Shown: positions 17,040 to 26,600, counted from the stretch's first letter. The stretch is DNA of 64,000 bases from Chryseobacterium sp. JUb7 (GCF_024806495.1 NZ_JANUFF010000001.1:620001-684000), one strand, 5' to 3'. Program-made: numbers and translations. Notes: generated by a model not told the origin, from the letters alone.

Positions 17040-19733
17040 TTAATAGGCAAAAGACTTTATATTTTCTATGAAATTAACATTCGGGTTTAAAATTTCCTGA
17101 ATAAGACTTTTAATAGATTTCATCGCATCATCTATAGTTCCTTTGTCAAACTGCAGCGAAACAACTCCCTTTTTAGCTTCAGCAAAACTCCAGATTCCTG
17201 TTTCTATCGGAAGTCCCCAAAATTCAGGAAGGTTCTGGACAACATACTGATAAATACAAAGCTGCAAAGCCTGCTTCCTGTCGCTGTTAAAGAAGTACTC
17301 GTCCACATTATCTGCATCTATTTTTACCATAAGATTTTTGATCTTGGCTGTTTTATAATCGATAATTCTTAATGTCCCGTTAAGCCTGTCAATTCGGTCA
17401 ATGAATCCAAAAAAGGAAATTTTATCATTTTCTTCAAGGTAAAAATCTACATTCTCAAACCGTTTTTCAATATCCAGAATCTCTAACTTATTTCCGTTTT
17501 TCACCAAATCAAGATCATGATTAAGGATGTTTTCAATAACTTTTTTTGCAATAGCCTTATGAATATAGTTCATCCCTTTTTCATAAAACTCGGGTTGATG
17601 TTTCAGCTTATCAATGGCCACTTCTATATAATAATCTATTGCTTTAATTGATTCTTTTAAATCACTTTCTTTTAATACCTTACCTTTTAACACCTCATAT
17701 ACTTCTTGAAGAGTATAATGCACTAAGTTTCCATAATTTTTCACTGATAACTCTTCCTCAATCTCATCTGTCTCGGAAGTCTTAAGAATCTTGGAAAGAT
17801 AAAAATCAATGGGGTTATAGAGGTAACTGGTAAGATGGGAAGCCGATACTTTTTCTTTCCATTTTTGAAGCCGTTCTAAAACGATATCCGTTTTTGAAAT
17901 CTCTATGGGTTGCGTGATAATCGGTTCAGAAGAATTCTCAATAATCAAATGCTCGATCGGGTGAGAACTTTCCATTTCAATCTGAGTGATAAATCTGCTT
18001 TTTTCTCCGGTGTTTACTCCGGAACTTAACGCATTGAAAAGTAAATGTACATTTTTTGAATCCTGAATCAGGCGGTAAAAATGGTAGGCATAAATACTGT
18101 CATTTTCCAAAAAAGTATGAAGATCAAAAAACCTTCTGATATCAAAAGGAATATAAGTATTCTGAGAGTTTCCTAAAGGTAATTTACCTTCATTAACAGA
18201 AAGCATGATCACATTTTCAAAATTCAGAAGACGGGTTTCCAAAAGTCCCATAATCTGCAGACCCCGGAGCGGTTCACCCTGAAAATCAATACTTTCAGAA
18301 TTAATATACTGATTAATCAGAATCTCCAGTGTTTCCATTTTAATCTCAAACTGGTAAGGCGAAAGCTGATTTTTGATTACCTTAAATGCATTCTCGAAAT
18401 GAGAAACATTTTCGTATTGAATATCATCTATTTCCAGCCACTTGATATCTTTACAAAAATCTATTAATGAATCAAGATATACGTTTGTAGATTCAGCTTT
18501 TTGAAGCAGATTATAATAAGAGAGTCCGGCTAATAGTTCATGCAACAGCTTTTTTGAAATATAAACAATATTCCGTTCTTCTATTTTGGATTTAAACTGA
18601 GCAATAACCTCTTCATCTTCAGCTGATTTAGGAAGCTCTTCAAGAATTGGAAAAATATCCCGGTAATAGTAGGAGGATTTATTTTTTTCCAATTGTTTCT
18701 GTAGGTAAAATAACTGTTTTACAGCATTAGAAAAAGAAAGATTTTTCAAAGGAAAACCCATTGTAATATTCAGATTCCGAACATCATACATAACATCCAG
18801 ACTGGCAGGCAAAAGATTTTCATCCAGCAAGACGACTGCTGTATTGGAATAGGTTTTATTTTCAATTTCTTTAAAAATCTCAGGCAGAACTTTTGCCTGG
18901 GTTATGTTTCCTGAAACTTCATAAACTTTTATATTTTTAGGCTGGTTAAAATCATCTTCAATCCATTGAAAATCCCGAACATCATTAAATTCTTTCCATG
19001 TTTTATGATTTCTTAGAAACTTTCCGGCTTCCTGTCTTTCATCATCAAAATAATAATGATCTGCCTGAAAAAAGCATTGTGCTTTATCCCACTGCAAAAG
19101 ACTTCTGACCAGCTTTTCCTCTACAGGTGTAAAGGCATTAAATCCACAAAACACAAAGTTTTCTTTTGTATTCTTCGCAAAATCAACAATCTTCTTTTTG
19201 GCAGATTCATGAATCATTCCCGAAGTCGCCCAATTTTTTTCCTGTAATTTCTGTTTTAGAACAGGTAGAAAAACATTCATATTCTGCCAGAAATTAATGA
19301 ATTTTTTTCTTGGCACGTCATCATCTTCGCCAAGATCCTGTGCCCATTCTTTTATCCTCTCCTCATCAAACATGTACTGTAACACGAGCTGATCATTGTC
19401 TGAAAACTTCAAAATATCGTCCCAATCCTTTTGTAAAGTCGGAAACCACTTTAAAAATTCAGCAAAATCATCATTAGGAATAAGATGAAGACTTTTATAT
19501 ACGTCAAATGCAAAAAGCCACAGAGAAATCCCCTGAATCGGTTGCTTGTCAGCAATCTCATCAATTAATTCTTCAATCGTAAAAAAACTCGGAAGAAATC
19601 CCGAATATTGATGTTCCTCTAAAATCTGTCTTATGAAAACAATAGGTCGCTTACCGGGTAGAACGATATTAAATTCTGAAAGATCAGAATTCTGGGTAAG
19701 CAATTCGTTGATAATTTTATTGAGGAACTTCAA
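17040..19733 (-). CDS. PD-(D/E)XK nuclease, RecB/AddB-like
   Basis: The 897-residue protein ends in a RecB-type nuclease domain. GFIDRIDR and IDYKT (about residues 770-795) are the metal-binding core, and QALQLCIYQY further on is the Q-x-Y motif of RecB-like nucleases. The N-terminal 600 residues resemble an inactivated helicase-like AddB subunit, without a clear Walker A. It is likely a DNA double-strand end-processing enzyme. The start is a TTG at 19733 that overlaps the TGA stop of the upstream gene as TTGA; an in-frame stop lies three codons before and the next Met is far inside, so translation is probably coupled. The helicase partner is not in this window. Confidence 0.82.
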   Translation of the reverse strand: MKFLNKIINELLTQNSDLSEFNIVLPGKRPIVFIRQILEEHQYSGFLPSFFTIEELIDEIADKQPIQGISLWLFAFDVYKSLHLIPNDDFAEFLKWFPTLQKDWDDILKFSDNDQLVLQYMFDEERIKEWAQDLGEDDDVPRKKFINFWQNMNVFLPVLKQKLQEKNWATSGMIHESAKKKIVDFAKNTKENFVFCGFNAFTPVEEKLVRSLLQWDKAQCFFQADHYYFDDERQEAGKFLRNHKTWKEFNDVRDFQWIEDDFNQPKNIKVYEVSGNITQAKVLPEIFKEIENKTYSNTAVVLLDENLLPASLDVMYDVRNLNITMGFPLKNLSFSNAVKQLFYLQKQLEKNKSSYYYRDIFPILEELPKSAEDEEVIAQFKSKIEERNIVYISKKLLHELLAGLSYYNLLQKAESTNVYLDSLIDFCKDIKWLEIDDIQYENVSHFENAFKVIKNQLSPYQFEIKMETLEILINQYINSESIDFQGEPLRGLQIMGLLETRLLNFENVIMLSVNEGKLPLGNSQNTYIPFDIRRFFDLHTFLENDSIYAYHFYRLIQDSKNVHLLFNALSSGVNTGEKSRFITQIEMESSHPIEHLIIENSSEPIITQPIEISKTDIVLERLQKWKEKVSASHLTSYLYNPIDFYLSKILKTSETDEIEEELSVKNYGNLVHYTLQEVYEVLKGKVLKESDLKESIKAIDYYIEVAIDKLKHQPEFYEKGMNYIHKAIAKKVIENILNHDLDLVKNGNKLEILDIEKRFENVDFYLEENDKISFFGFIDRIDRLNGTLRIIDYKTAKIKNLMVKIDADNVDEYFFNSDRKQALQLCIYQYVVQNLPEFWGLPIETGIWSFAEAKKGVVSLQFDKGTIDDAMKSIKSLIQEILNPNVNFIENIKSFAY

Positions 19734-20269
19734 GAGGTTTTATAGCTTTTAAAATTTTCTAATTCTTGCGAAATAAGAGCATTATACTCTGCCTGTTTTT
19801 CTTTATTATTTCCATGATTGGTTTCTTTATCATAAGAAATCTGGAAACTGCGGTATTCATTCATAATCCGGTTATAAATGCCTTTAAAATTCTTATCGTA
19901 ATCTCCTGACGTTTTTATTTTTTCAGCGACTTCTTTTCTTAATTTTCTGGAAAAAACTTCTGCTATATCAAAATGTTTCTGCTCATGATTCAAAACATAA
20001 TCATCGATTCTTTTCACATCCTTCCAGGACTTATCAATATTGAAAATGGTCTGAATATCAATTTTTACAGGTGATTTAGGATTGGTAGATTTTACTACGG
20101 TATATTCCCAGCCACAATGCGTGTAAGCTACCACATCAGGATTGCTTTTCCTGTTGACAGGACTTTGAAAATTATCCCAGGTAAGCTTCTGATCTTCTTT
20201 CCAAATCATTTTTTGAGAAAACAACACGTTAGTAATCAGAAAACAAGATATAAAAAACAGTCTTATCAT
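19730..20269 (-). CDS. DUF922 family secreted protein, possible zinc protease
   Basis: This 179-residue protein has a signal peptide (about 1-18, ending VLFSQ). It contains VLNHEQKHFDIAE, which includes an HExxH zinc-binding motif, as in the DUF922 family, which is suspected to be a metalloprotease. Its function is not established. It starts directly after the stop of the lipoprotein at 20270 (zero gap), and its own stop overlaps the start of the nuclease gene by 4 nt, so the three form one operon. Family recognition is moderate; activity is inferred from HExxH alone. Confidence 0.72.
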   Translation of the reverse strand: MIRLFFISCFLITNVLFSQKMIWKEDQKLTWDNFQSPVNRKSNPDVVAYTHCGWEYTVVKSTNPKSPVKIDIQTIFNIDKSWKDVKRIDDYVLNHEQKHFDIAEVFSRKLRKEVAEKIKTSGDYDKNFKGIYNRIMNEYRSFQISYDKETNHGNNKEKQAEYNALISQELENFKSYKTS

Positions 20270-20677
20270 TTATTCAACTACAATTGTTTTGGTGATCCAG
20301 TTATTTCCACCATTCCAGAATTTAAATGTATAGGTGCCTTTCTGCTGCGGACTAAAATTGATCTGATTCGTTCCTGTATAATTTCCCTGTACACATGGTC
20401 CGTTGGAAATATATTTATAAGAAGTAACTGTTCTTGTCAGGTTGTCGTTATGAATATAGTCATACCCATAAAAGCCTTCACAATGAGACGAATAGGTAGA
20501 ATAAGTCCTGATACTCTGCACCGTAAAAACATCCATTGTATCATTAACAATTTTCACACTGTCAATTTTAATTTTATCAATAGATTCTATGGTACGATAA
20601 TCGTCATCGTCATTACAAGAAATAAAAAATAATCCTAAAACTATTGCAGAAAAACCAAGGTGGAAAAACTTTTTCAT
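20270..20677 (-). CDS. small lipoprotein of unknown function
   Basis: The 135-residue product has a lipoprotein signal ending LFFISC, with the cysteine at C21, followed by an acidic stretch NDDDD that is common after the lipobox in surface-exposed flavobacterial lipoproteins. The remainder is a short beta-rich domain with several Tyr and Thr residues and two or three cysteines. I do not recognise a family. It is the first gene of the operon with the DUF922 protein and the nuclease. Confidence 0.65.
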   Translation of the reverse strand: MKKFFHLGFSAIVLGLFFISCNDDDDYRTIESIDKIKIDSVKIVNDTMDVFTVQSIRTYSTYSSHCEGFYGYDYIHNDNLTRTVTSYKYISNGPCVQGNYTGTNQINFSPQQKGTYTFKFWNGGNNWITKTIVVE

Positions 20678-20739
20678 AACTACACAAATTTTGATTATTA
20701 CTATAATTTAAGCAAAAATTATTCCTTAATTATGTTAAA

Positions 20740-21375
20740 TTAAGAATTAAAATTACCTTTCGATACATAAACTACTTTTTTAGTATCAAAAAACTCTTCA
20801 TCAAAATAGTTTTTAAGACTGTAAATTTCACATTTAAGTCCGGCAAGCTCTTCTGCAAGGTCACCACCCTTTAAATATAAAATTCCGTTATGTTTGGGAT
20901 TAAACTGTTCTTTTTCAAATTTACCTTTCAGCCATCTCAAAAATTCCGGCATCTGCGTTACCGCTCTGCTTACAATAAAATGGAATTTCTCTTTCAGTTT
21001 TTCTGCTCTTCCGTGGATAGCCGTCAGATTAGTTAAACCTACTCCTTCTGCAACAGCATTAACAACTGTAATTTTTTTACCGATAGAATCTATTAAAGTA
21101 AATTCTGATTCGGGGAATAAAATAGCCAGTGGAATTCCCGGAAAACCACCACCGGTTCCAATATCCAGAATTTTAGTTCCCGGAGCAAACTCCATCACTT
21201 TTGCGACTCCCAGAGAGTGTAAAATATGTTTTTCATATAAAGACTCCATATCTTTTCTGGAAATAACATTGATTTTTTCGTTCCATTCGTTGTAAAGATC
21301 TTCCAACTTATTGAACTGTTCTATCTGTTTTTCTGTAAGATCGGGAAAGTATTTTAGTAGTAACGTTGTAGACAT
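20740..21375 (-). CDS. rsmG: 16S rRNA (guanine-527 N7) methyltransferase RsmG
   Basis: This 211-residue SAM-dependent methyltransferase modifies G527 of 16S rRNA. The SAM-binding motif is ILDIGTGGGFPGIPLAILFP, and the N-terminal LLLKYFPDLTEKQIEQF matches the family. I place the start at the ATG at 21375 (MSTTLLL). The longer frame to 21396 would begin inside the promoter element at 21394-21401. Length fits the family. The gene stands alone, divergent from the aminotransferase. Confidence 0.93.
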   Translation of the reverse strand: MSTTLLLKYFPDLTEKQIEQFNKLEDLYNEWNEKINVISRKDMESLYEKHILHSLGVAKVMEFAPGTKILDIGTGGGFPGIPLAILFPESEFTLIDSIGKKITVVNAVAEGVGLTNLTAIHGRAEKLKEKFHFIVSRAVTQMPEFLRWLKGKFEKEQFNPKHNGILYLKGGDLAEELAGLKCEIYSLKNYFDEEFFDTKKVVYVSKGNFNS

Positions 21376-21393
21376 GTGAATTATTATAATCTG

Positions 21394-21424
21394 CAAAAAT
21401 AAGTTTTATTTCATATTTATTCAA
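21394..21424 (-). promoter_or_regulatory. Bacteroidota-type promoter of rsmG
   Basis: On the minus strand a TTG (21424-21422) is followed after 20 nt by TATTTTTG (21401-21394), matching the TTG/TAnnTTTG consensus. Transcription would start about 10 nt before the ATG at 21375, which supports that start. Confidence 0.65.
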
Positions 21425-21522
21425 TTTTTGGTTTAAAAAGGATAGAAGTTAGAATCTTAAGCCAGAAGTTACCACTGTTGATGTTTAGCACTTCAAAAAT
21501 TTTCCAACGATTGGTTTTTTTA

Positions 21523-21530
21523 TATATTTG
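21523..21530 (+). promoter_or_regulatory. -7 element of the aminotransferase promoter
   Basis: TATATTTG matches the TAnnTTTG -7 consensus and ends 21 nt before the ATG at 21552. No TTG sits at the ideal -33 distance. Its position rules out translation from the upstream TTG at 21528. Confidence 0.5.
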
Positions 21531-21551
21531 TTTAATATACAAAAATACTAC

Positions 21552-22745
21552 ATGGACAAACTTTCAGATAGAGTAAAAAGATTGGGCTTCTCGCAAACAT
21601 TTGTAATGTCTAACAAGGCTAGAGAGATGAAGGCTAAAGGAATAAACGTCATCAGTTTAACGCTTGGAGAACCCGATTTCGATGTTCCGGACAATATTAA
21701 ACAGTCAGCTTTTGATGCCATTAATCAAAACTACAGCCACTACTCCCCTGTCCCGGGATTCCTGGAACTTCGCGAAGCAATCGCCAATAAATTAAAAAGA
21801 GATAATAATTTAGAATATAAACCCACACAGATTTGTGTTTCCAACGGTGCAAAACAGGCTATCATCAATGTGCTTGCAGCCCTCCTTAATGATGGTGACG
21901 AAGTATTGCTTCCGGCTCCTTATTGGGTAAGCTACGACGAAATGGTAAAAATGATGGGCGGAAATTCTGTAATCCTTCCAACCTCTTATGTTACCGATTT
22001 CAAAGTAACTGCCGAACAGCTTGAGGAAGCGATTACCGATAAAACGAAAGCGATTCTTTTCAGTTCTCCATGTAATCCTTCAGGAGGATATTATACATTT
22101 GATGAATTAAAATCAATCGCTAAAGTAGTTGCCAAATACCCTCATGTAACTATCATTTCTGATGAAATCTACGAATACATCAACTACGAAACAAAAACAA
22201 CTTCTATCGCTCAGTTTCCTGAAGTTTATGAACAAACCGCTGTTATCAATGGTATGTCGAAAGCTTTCGCGATGACAGGCTGGAGAATCGGATATTCCGC
22301 ATGCCCGGAATGGCTGGCAAAAGCATGTGAAAAAATTCAGGGACAAATGACAAGCGGTGCCAACACAGTGGCTCAAAGAGCTTCTATCACTGCTTTACAG
22401 GCCGATCCTTCTGAATACAAATACATGATTGACGCTTTCAAAAAAAGAAGAGATCTTGTGTATGATTTAATGAAAGAAATTCCTGGTTTTAAAGTACTGT
22501 TACCCAAAGCTGCATTTTATTTCTTCCCTGATATTTCTTATTATTTAGGTAAAACATTAAACGGAACAGAAATTAAAGATTCTGACGATTTCGCTATGTT
22601 TATTCTCGAAAATGCCCATGTAGGATGTGTCGGTGGTGTTTCTTTCGGAAGCCCGGAATGTATCCGCTTTTCTTATGCAGCTTCGGAAGAAGAATTAAAA
22701 GAAGCAATGAGGAGAATAAAAGAATTGCTGGCAAACGTAAAATAA
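21552..22745 (+). CDS. class I PLP aminotransferase (aspartate aminotransferase type)
   Basis: The 397-residue enzyme is a fold-type I aminotransferase of the bacterial Igamma subgroup, probably transferring the amino group of aspartate to 2-oxoglutarate. Seen motifs are SLTLGEPDFDVP near the N-terminus, SSPCNPSGG, SDEIYEYI, and the PLP lysine in NGMSKAFAMTGWRIGY. The C-terminal SFGSPECIRFSYA carries the carboxylate-binding arginine. The start is the ATG at 21552 (MDKLSDR), placed just downstream of a -7 element. The M16 protease follows after 8 bp, so the two may share a transcript. A wider substrate range is possible. Confidence 0.9.
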   Translation: MDKLSDRVKRLGFSQTFVMSNKAREMKAKGINVISLTLGEPDFDVPDNIKQSAFDAINQNYSHYSPVPGFLELREAIANKLKRDNNLEYKPTQICVSNGAKQAIINVLAALLNDGDEVLLPAPYWVSYDEMVKMMGGNSVILPTSYVTDFKVTAEQLEEAITDKTKAILFSSPCNPSGGYYTFDELKSIAKVVAKYPHVTIISDEIYEYINYETKTTSIAQFPEVYEQTAVINGMSKAFAMTGWRIGYSACPEWLAKACEKIQGQMTSGANTVAQRASITALQADPSEYKYMIDAFKKRRDLVYDLMKEIPGFKVLLPKAAFYFFPDISYYLGKTLNGTEIKDSDDFAMFILENAHVGCVGGVSFGSPECIRFSYAASEEELKEAMRRIKELLANVK

Positions 22746-22753
22746 AAATACAA

Positions 22754-25693
22754 ATGAACTTTTTAAAGAAAATTACCATTGCAACAAGCATTGCTGCGGC
22801 AAGTTTTGTTGGGAATGCGTATGGTCAGAACTTCCAGTGGAAAGAAGCACAATCTAATGGTTATACTTATAAATACGTAACCAATGATCCTACTTCCGCA
22901 AGATATTACACGCTTAAAAACGGATTGACTGTAATTTTAAGTCCAACTAATAAAGACCCTAGGATACAGACCTATATTGCGACAAAAGCAGGAAGCAAAA
23001 CAGATCCGGCAGACCATACCGGACTGGCTCACTATCTTGAGCATATGCTTTTTAAAGGAACAGATCAATTCGGATCAAAAGACTGGTCGAAAGAAAAGCC
23101 TTTGCTGGACCAGATTGATGCTCTTTATGAGAAATATAACAAAACAACAGACGAATCCAAAAGAAAACAGATCTATAAAGAAATAGACCGTGTTTCCGGA
23201 GAAGCTGCCAAATATGCTATTGCCAACGAATATGACAAAATGTTGGCTGGAATGGGAGCAGACGGTACCAACGCCTTCACTTCATTTGAGCAGACCGTAT
23301 ATACAGAAGATATTCCTTCTAATGTAGTTGACAAATTTTTGGCCGTTCAGGCTGAAAGATTCAGACAGCCGGTACTGAGACTTTTTCATACAGAGCTTGA
23401 AGCCGTTTATGAAGAGAAAAACAGATCTCTTGATGACGATGGCGATAAAGTTTTTGATATGATGTTTGCTAATCTTTTTCCTAATAACAACTATGGAAAA
23501 CAAACTACCATAGGGACTATTGAGCATTTGAAAAACCCTTCTTTAAATGCTATCAGAGAATATTTCAACAACTATTATGTTCCCAACAATATGGGAATCA
23601 TCATGTCCGGAGATTTTAATCCTGATGAAGTTATTGCAAAAATAGACAAGGCTTTTTCTTATATGAAATCAAAACCTGTCCCTACCTATAATGTTGGGCA
23701 GGAAAAACCTATTACAACTCCTGTTGTAAAGGAAGTTACAGGTCCTAATCCGGAGAGCTTAATGATTGGATTCAGATTTCCCGGCGCTACTACAAAAGAC
23801 GCAAGACTCTTAAATCTGGTAGGAAATATGCTGGCTAACGGACAGGCAGGACTTATCGATCTTGATTTAGTAAAAAAACAGAAGTTACTCGGCGCTTATG
23901 CCTTTCCTTATTTATTAAAAGATTATTCTGTCCTTTTGTTGCAGGGTAAACCTACTGAAGGACAATCCTTAGATGATGTAAAAAATCTTTTACTTCAGGA
24001 AATTGATAAATTAAGAAAAGGAGAATTTTCCGATGATCTTATTCAATCTATCGTCAATAACGAAAAGAAGGCTATTATTCAAAAAGACGAAAAATATTCT
24101 TCAAGAGCCGGTATTCTGATGGATGAGTTCACTTCTGACATCGATCATAAAACGTCATTAGAATACGTGGATGAAATCTCTAAGCTTACCAAAAAAGACA
24201 TCATGGATTTCGCTGCCAGATATCTTCAAAACAACAATTATGTTGCGGTTTACAAAAGAAAAGGAGAAGATAAAAGCATTGTAAAAGTTGATAAACCTAC
24301 CATTACTCCGGTTTCTGTCAACAGAGAAGATCAGTCTCCGTTTTTAAAGAAAATTGACGAAATGCCGGAAAATGCCATTGCTCCTGTTTGGCTGAACTTC
24401 GACAAAGATATTTCTAAAAATAAATTAGGAAATGTAGAGGTGCTTTCTGTAAAAAATACAGACAATGCTCTTTTCAGATTATATTATTATTTTGACTCAG
24501 GAAAATGGAATAACAAAATTCTTCCTTTGGCTACAGAATATCTTGAATACCTGGGAACAAAAAATAAATCTTCAGAAGCCATCAGTAAAGAATTTTACAA
24601 ACTTGCTTCCAGTTTTAATGTAAGTGCTGGAAATGAGGAAACGTATGTTTCTTTGGAAGGTTTAAACGAAAACTTTGACAAAACCGTCGCTTTATTTGAA
24701 GATTTAATTAAAAACTCCCAAGCTGACAATGAAGCACTGAATGCTTATAAAGCAAGACTGAAAAAATCCCGTGCTGATGCTAAACAAAACAAAGGCATTA
24801 TCATGGCAGGACTTAGAAGCTATGCGCAATACGGCGCACAAAATCCTTTTAATAATGTCTTAAGCGATGCCGAACTGGATGCTCTGAAGGCAGAAGACTT
24901 AATCAATGTTCTTCATGATTTGTTTAACCATAAACATAAAGTACTGTACTATGGTCCCAAATCAGGTACTGAAGTCGTTGCTTCCCTTACTCCAATTCAT
25001 AAACTTCCGGGATCTTTGAAAGAATGGTCTAAAACAAAAACATTCACACAAATCCCAACAGATAAAAACAAAGTTTTATTTGCTCACTATGACATGGTTC
25101 AGGCCGAGGCTTTATGGGTCAGAAATGCTGATCAGTACAATTCTTCTATCACACCTACCGCCAATCTTTTCAACACTTATTTCGGAGGTGGTATGGGATC
25201 AATAGTTTTTCAGACTATCCGGGAATCCAAAGCTCTTGCTTATTCTACATACTCTTATTTTTCTCTTCCTTCTAAAAAAGAGGATAAAGATATGATTATC
25301 TCTTATGTAGGAACTCAGGCAGATAAATTCGGAGAGGCTACTACCGCTATGAATGAACTCTTAATGAGTCTTCCAAAATCTGACCAGCTGTTTGAAACCG
25401 CAAAAAGCGGATTGAAAAAAACAATTGCTTCAGAAAGAATTACACAGGACGGGATTATATTCACTTATCTGAAAGCCCAAAGGCTCGGAAATAATTCTGA
25501 CATAAGAAAAAATGTATATGAACAGGCTCCTAAGCTTTCTTTCGGTGATATAAATACTTTCCACGACAAAGAAATGAAAGGCAAAAATTACACCTATTGT
25601 GTAGTTGCTTCTCAGGATAAAGTAAAAGAATCTGAAATGCAAAAATTGGGCGAGGTAAAAAAGCTCAGCTTACAGGAAATATTCGGTTACTAA
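22754..25693 (+). CDS. M16 family zinc metalloprotease, two-domain, secreted
   Basis: This 979-residue protein has a signal peptide ending GNAYGQ (about 1-25). The inverted zinc motif HxxEH is present as HYLEH (H93, E96, H97), with the third ligand in ELEAVYEEKNR. A second, non-catalytic M16-like half follows, with the R/Y-type GGGMGSIVFQTIRESKALAY region near residue 830. This is the usual fused pitrilysin-type layout and length. It likely degrades peptides in the periplasm. The chosen ATG gives an immediate signal peptide; the frame is open further upstream but overlaps the aminotransferase gene. Confidence 0.92.
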   Translation: MNFLKKITIATSIAAASFVGNAYGQNFQWKEAQSNGYTYKYVTNDPTSARYYTLKNGLTVILSPTNKDPRIQTYIATKAGSKTDPADHTGLAHYLEHMLFKGTDQFGSKDWSKEKPLLDQIDALYEKYNKTTDESKRKQIYKEIDRVSGEAAKYAIANEYDKMLAGMGADGTNAFTSFEQTVYTEDIPSNVVDKFLAVQAERFRQPVLRLFHTELEAVYEEKNRSLDDDGDKVFDMMFANLFPNNNYGKQTTIGTIEHLKNPSLNAIREYFNNYYVPNNMGIIMSGDFNPDEVIAKIDKAFSYMKSKPVPTYNVGQEKPITTPVVKEVTGPNPESLMIGFRFPGATTKDARLLNLVGNMLANGQAGLIDLDLVKKQKLLGAYAFPYLLKDYSVLLLQGKPTEGQSLDDVKNLLLQEIDKLRKGEFSDDLIQSIVNNEKKAIIQKDEKYSSRAGILMDEFTSDIDHKTSLEYVDEISKLTKKDIMDFAARYLQNNNYVAVYKRKGEDKSIVKVDKPTITPVSVNREDQSPFLKKIDEMPENAIAPVWLNFDKDISKNKLGNVEVLSVKNTDNALFRLYYYFDSGKWNNKILPLATEYLEYLGTKNKSSEAISKEFYKLASSFNVSAGNEETYVSLEGLNENFDKTVALFEDLIKNSQADNEALNAYKARLKKSRADAKQNKGIIMAGLRSYAQYGAQNPFNNVLSDAELDALKAEDLINVLHDLFNHKHKVLYYGPKSGTEVVASLTPIHKLPGSLKEWSKTKTFTQIPTDKNKVLFAHYDMVQAEALWVRNADQYNSSITPTANLFNTYFGGGMGSIVFQTIRESKALAYSTYSYFSLPSKKEDKDMIISYVGTQADKFGEATTAMNELLMSLPKSDQLFETAKSGLKKTIASERITQDGIIFTYLKAQRLGNNSDIRKNVYEQAPKLSFGDINTFHDKEMKGKNYTYCVVASQDKVKESEMQKLGEVKKLSLQEIFGY

Positions 25694-25702
25694 AAATACT
25701 TA

Positions 25703-25726
25703 AAAAGCTCTGGAATCAGAGCTTTT
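25703..25726 (+). terminator. rho-independent terminator after the M16 gene
   Basis: A perfect 10-bp stem, AAAAGCTCTG with CAGAGCTTTT, encloses a 4-nt loop and begins 10 nt after the stop codon. Confidence 0.85.
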
Positions 25727-25776
25727 ATCTTTGATATTGACCAAAACAATTATAGATTTTATTTATCGATATCAAC

Positions 25777-25807
25777 TTGTTTGATAGACGGAATATTTCT
25801 ATATTTG
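25777..25807 (+). promoter_or_regulatory. Bacteroidota-type promoter of the peroxiredoxin gene
   Basis: TTG at 25777-25779, a 20-nt spacer and TATATTTG at 25800-25807 fit the consensus fully. The ATG at 25841 lies 33 nt downstream. A TTG at 25781 that extends the reading frame falls inside the promoter and cannot be the start. Confidence 0.75.
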
Positions 25808-25840
25808 CATCAGAAATTTAAATATAAAAACGAGAAAATT

Positions 25841-26473
25841 ATGTCTTTAGTAGGAAAAAAATTCCCAAATGTAACAGTAGACGCAATGTCTGAAATGGGT
25901 GACGATTTAAGAATCAACATCTTTGAAGAAGCTACAACAAACCAACAAAAAGTAATTTTATTCTGGTATCCGAAAGACTTCACTTTTGTTTGCCCTACTG
26001 AGCTTCACGCTTTCCAGGAGGCTTTAGGTGAGTTCGAAAAAAGAAACACTAAAGTAATCGGTGCTTCTTGTGATACAAACGAAGTACATTTTGCATGGTT
26101 GAACGTATCAAAAGATAACGGTGGAATCGAAGGAGTGACTTACCCACTTTTAGCTGATACTCACAGACAATTGGCTAACATCTTAGGGATTGTAGATCAG
26201 GATTTCGAATACAACGAAGAAGGAGAAGAAGTTTTCACTGGTTCTAACGTTACTTACAGAGCAACTTACCTTATTGACGAAACCGGAAAAGTGTTCCATG
26301 AGTCTGTAAACGATATGCCTCTGGGTAGAAACGTAAAAGAATATTTAAGATTAATCGATGCTTATACGCACGTTCAGAAGCACGGAGAAGTTTGTCCTGC
26401 AAACTGGGAAGAAGGAAAAGATGCGATGAAAGCAGACAGAAATTCTACTGCTGAATATTTAGCAAAGAACTAA
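25841..26473 (+). CDS. 2-Cys peroxiredoxin (AhpC/Prx1 type)
   Basis: The 210-residue enzyme reduces hydrogen peroxide and organic hydroperoxides. The peroxidatic cysteine is C51 in FTFVCPTEL and the resolving one is about C185 in EVCPANW. The start at 25841 (MSLVGKK) is set by the promoter just upstream. It is followed by a thioredoxin-fold protein that could reduce it, and by DUF6952; the cluster is co-directional. Codon use appears biased toward a small set, as in highly expressed genes (impression only). Confidence 0.93.
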   Translation: MSLVGKKFPNVTVDAMSEMGDDLRINIFEEATTNQQKVILFWYPKDFTFVCPTELHAFQEALGEFEKRNTKVIGASCDTNEVHFAWLNVSKDNGGIEGVTYPLLADTHRQLANILGIVDQDFEYNEEGEEVFTGSNVTYRATYLIDETGKVFHESVNDMPLGRNVKEYLRLIDAYTHVQKHGEVCPANWEEGKDAMKADRNSTAEYLAKN

Positions 26474-26478
26474 AATAA

Positions 26479-26594
26479 TGTATTAATTTGAAAATGAGAT
26501 AATTTGAAAATTAGTCACATGATTATTTAAGAATTATCTCATTTTCTATTTTTATAACATTTTCAAATTAATACAATTTCCAAATTTTCAAATT
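26479..26594 (+). repeat. nested inverted repeats with alternative pairings
   Basis: Three inverted pairs fill the peroxiredoxin-thioredoxin gap: an 18-bp pair (26479-26496 with 26558-26575), a 14-bp pair (26491-26504 with 26532-26545), and a 12-bp pair (26501-26512 with 26583-26594). The 18- and 14-bp pairs share bases, as do the 14- and 12-bp pairs, so they exclude each other. There is no T run, so this is not a simple terminator. It may be an intergenic repeat element or an mRNA switch. Confidence 0.75.
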
Positions 26595-26600
26595 AAAATT

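Noticed and set aside
22625..22753. Upstream extension of the M16 protease frame
   Set aside because: It overlaps the aminotransferase gene and would bury the clear signal peptide that starts at 22754.
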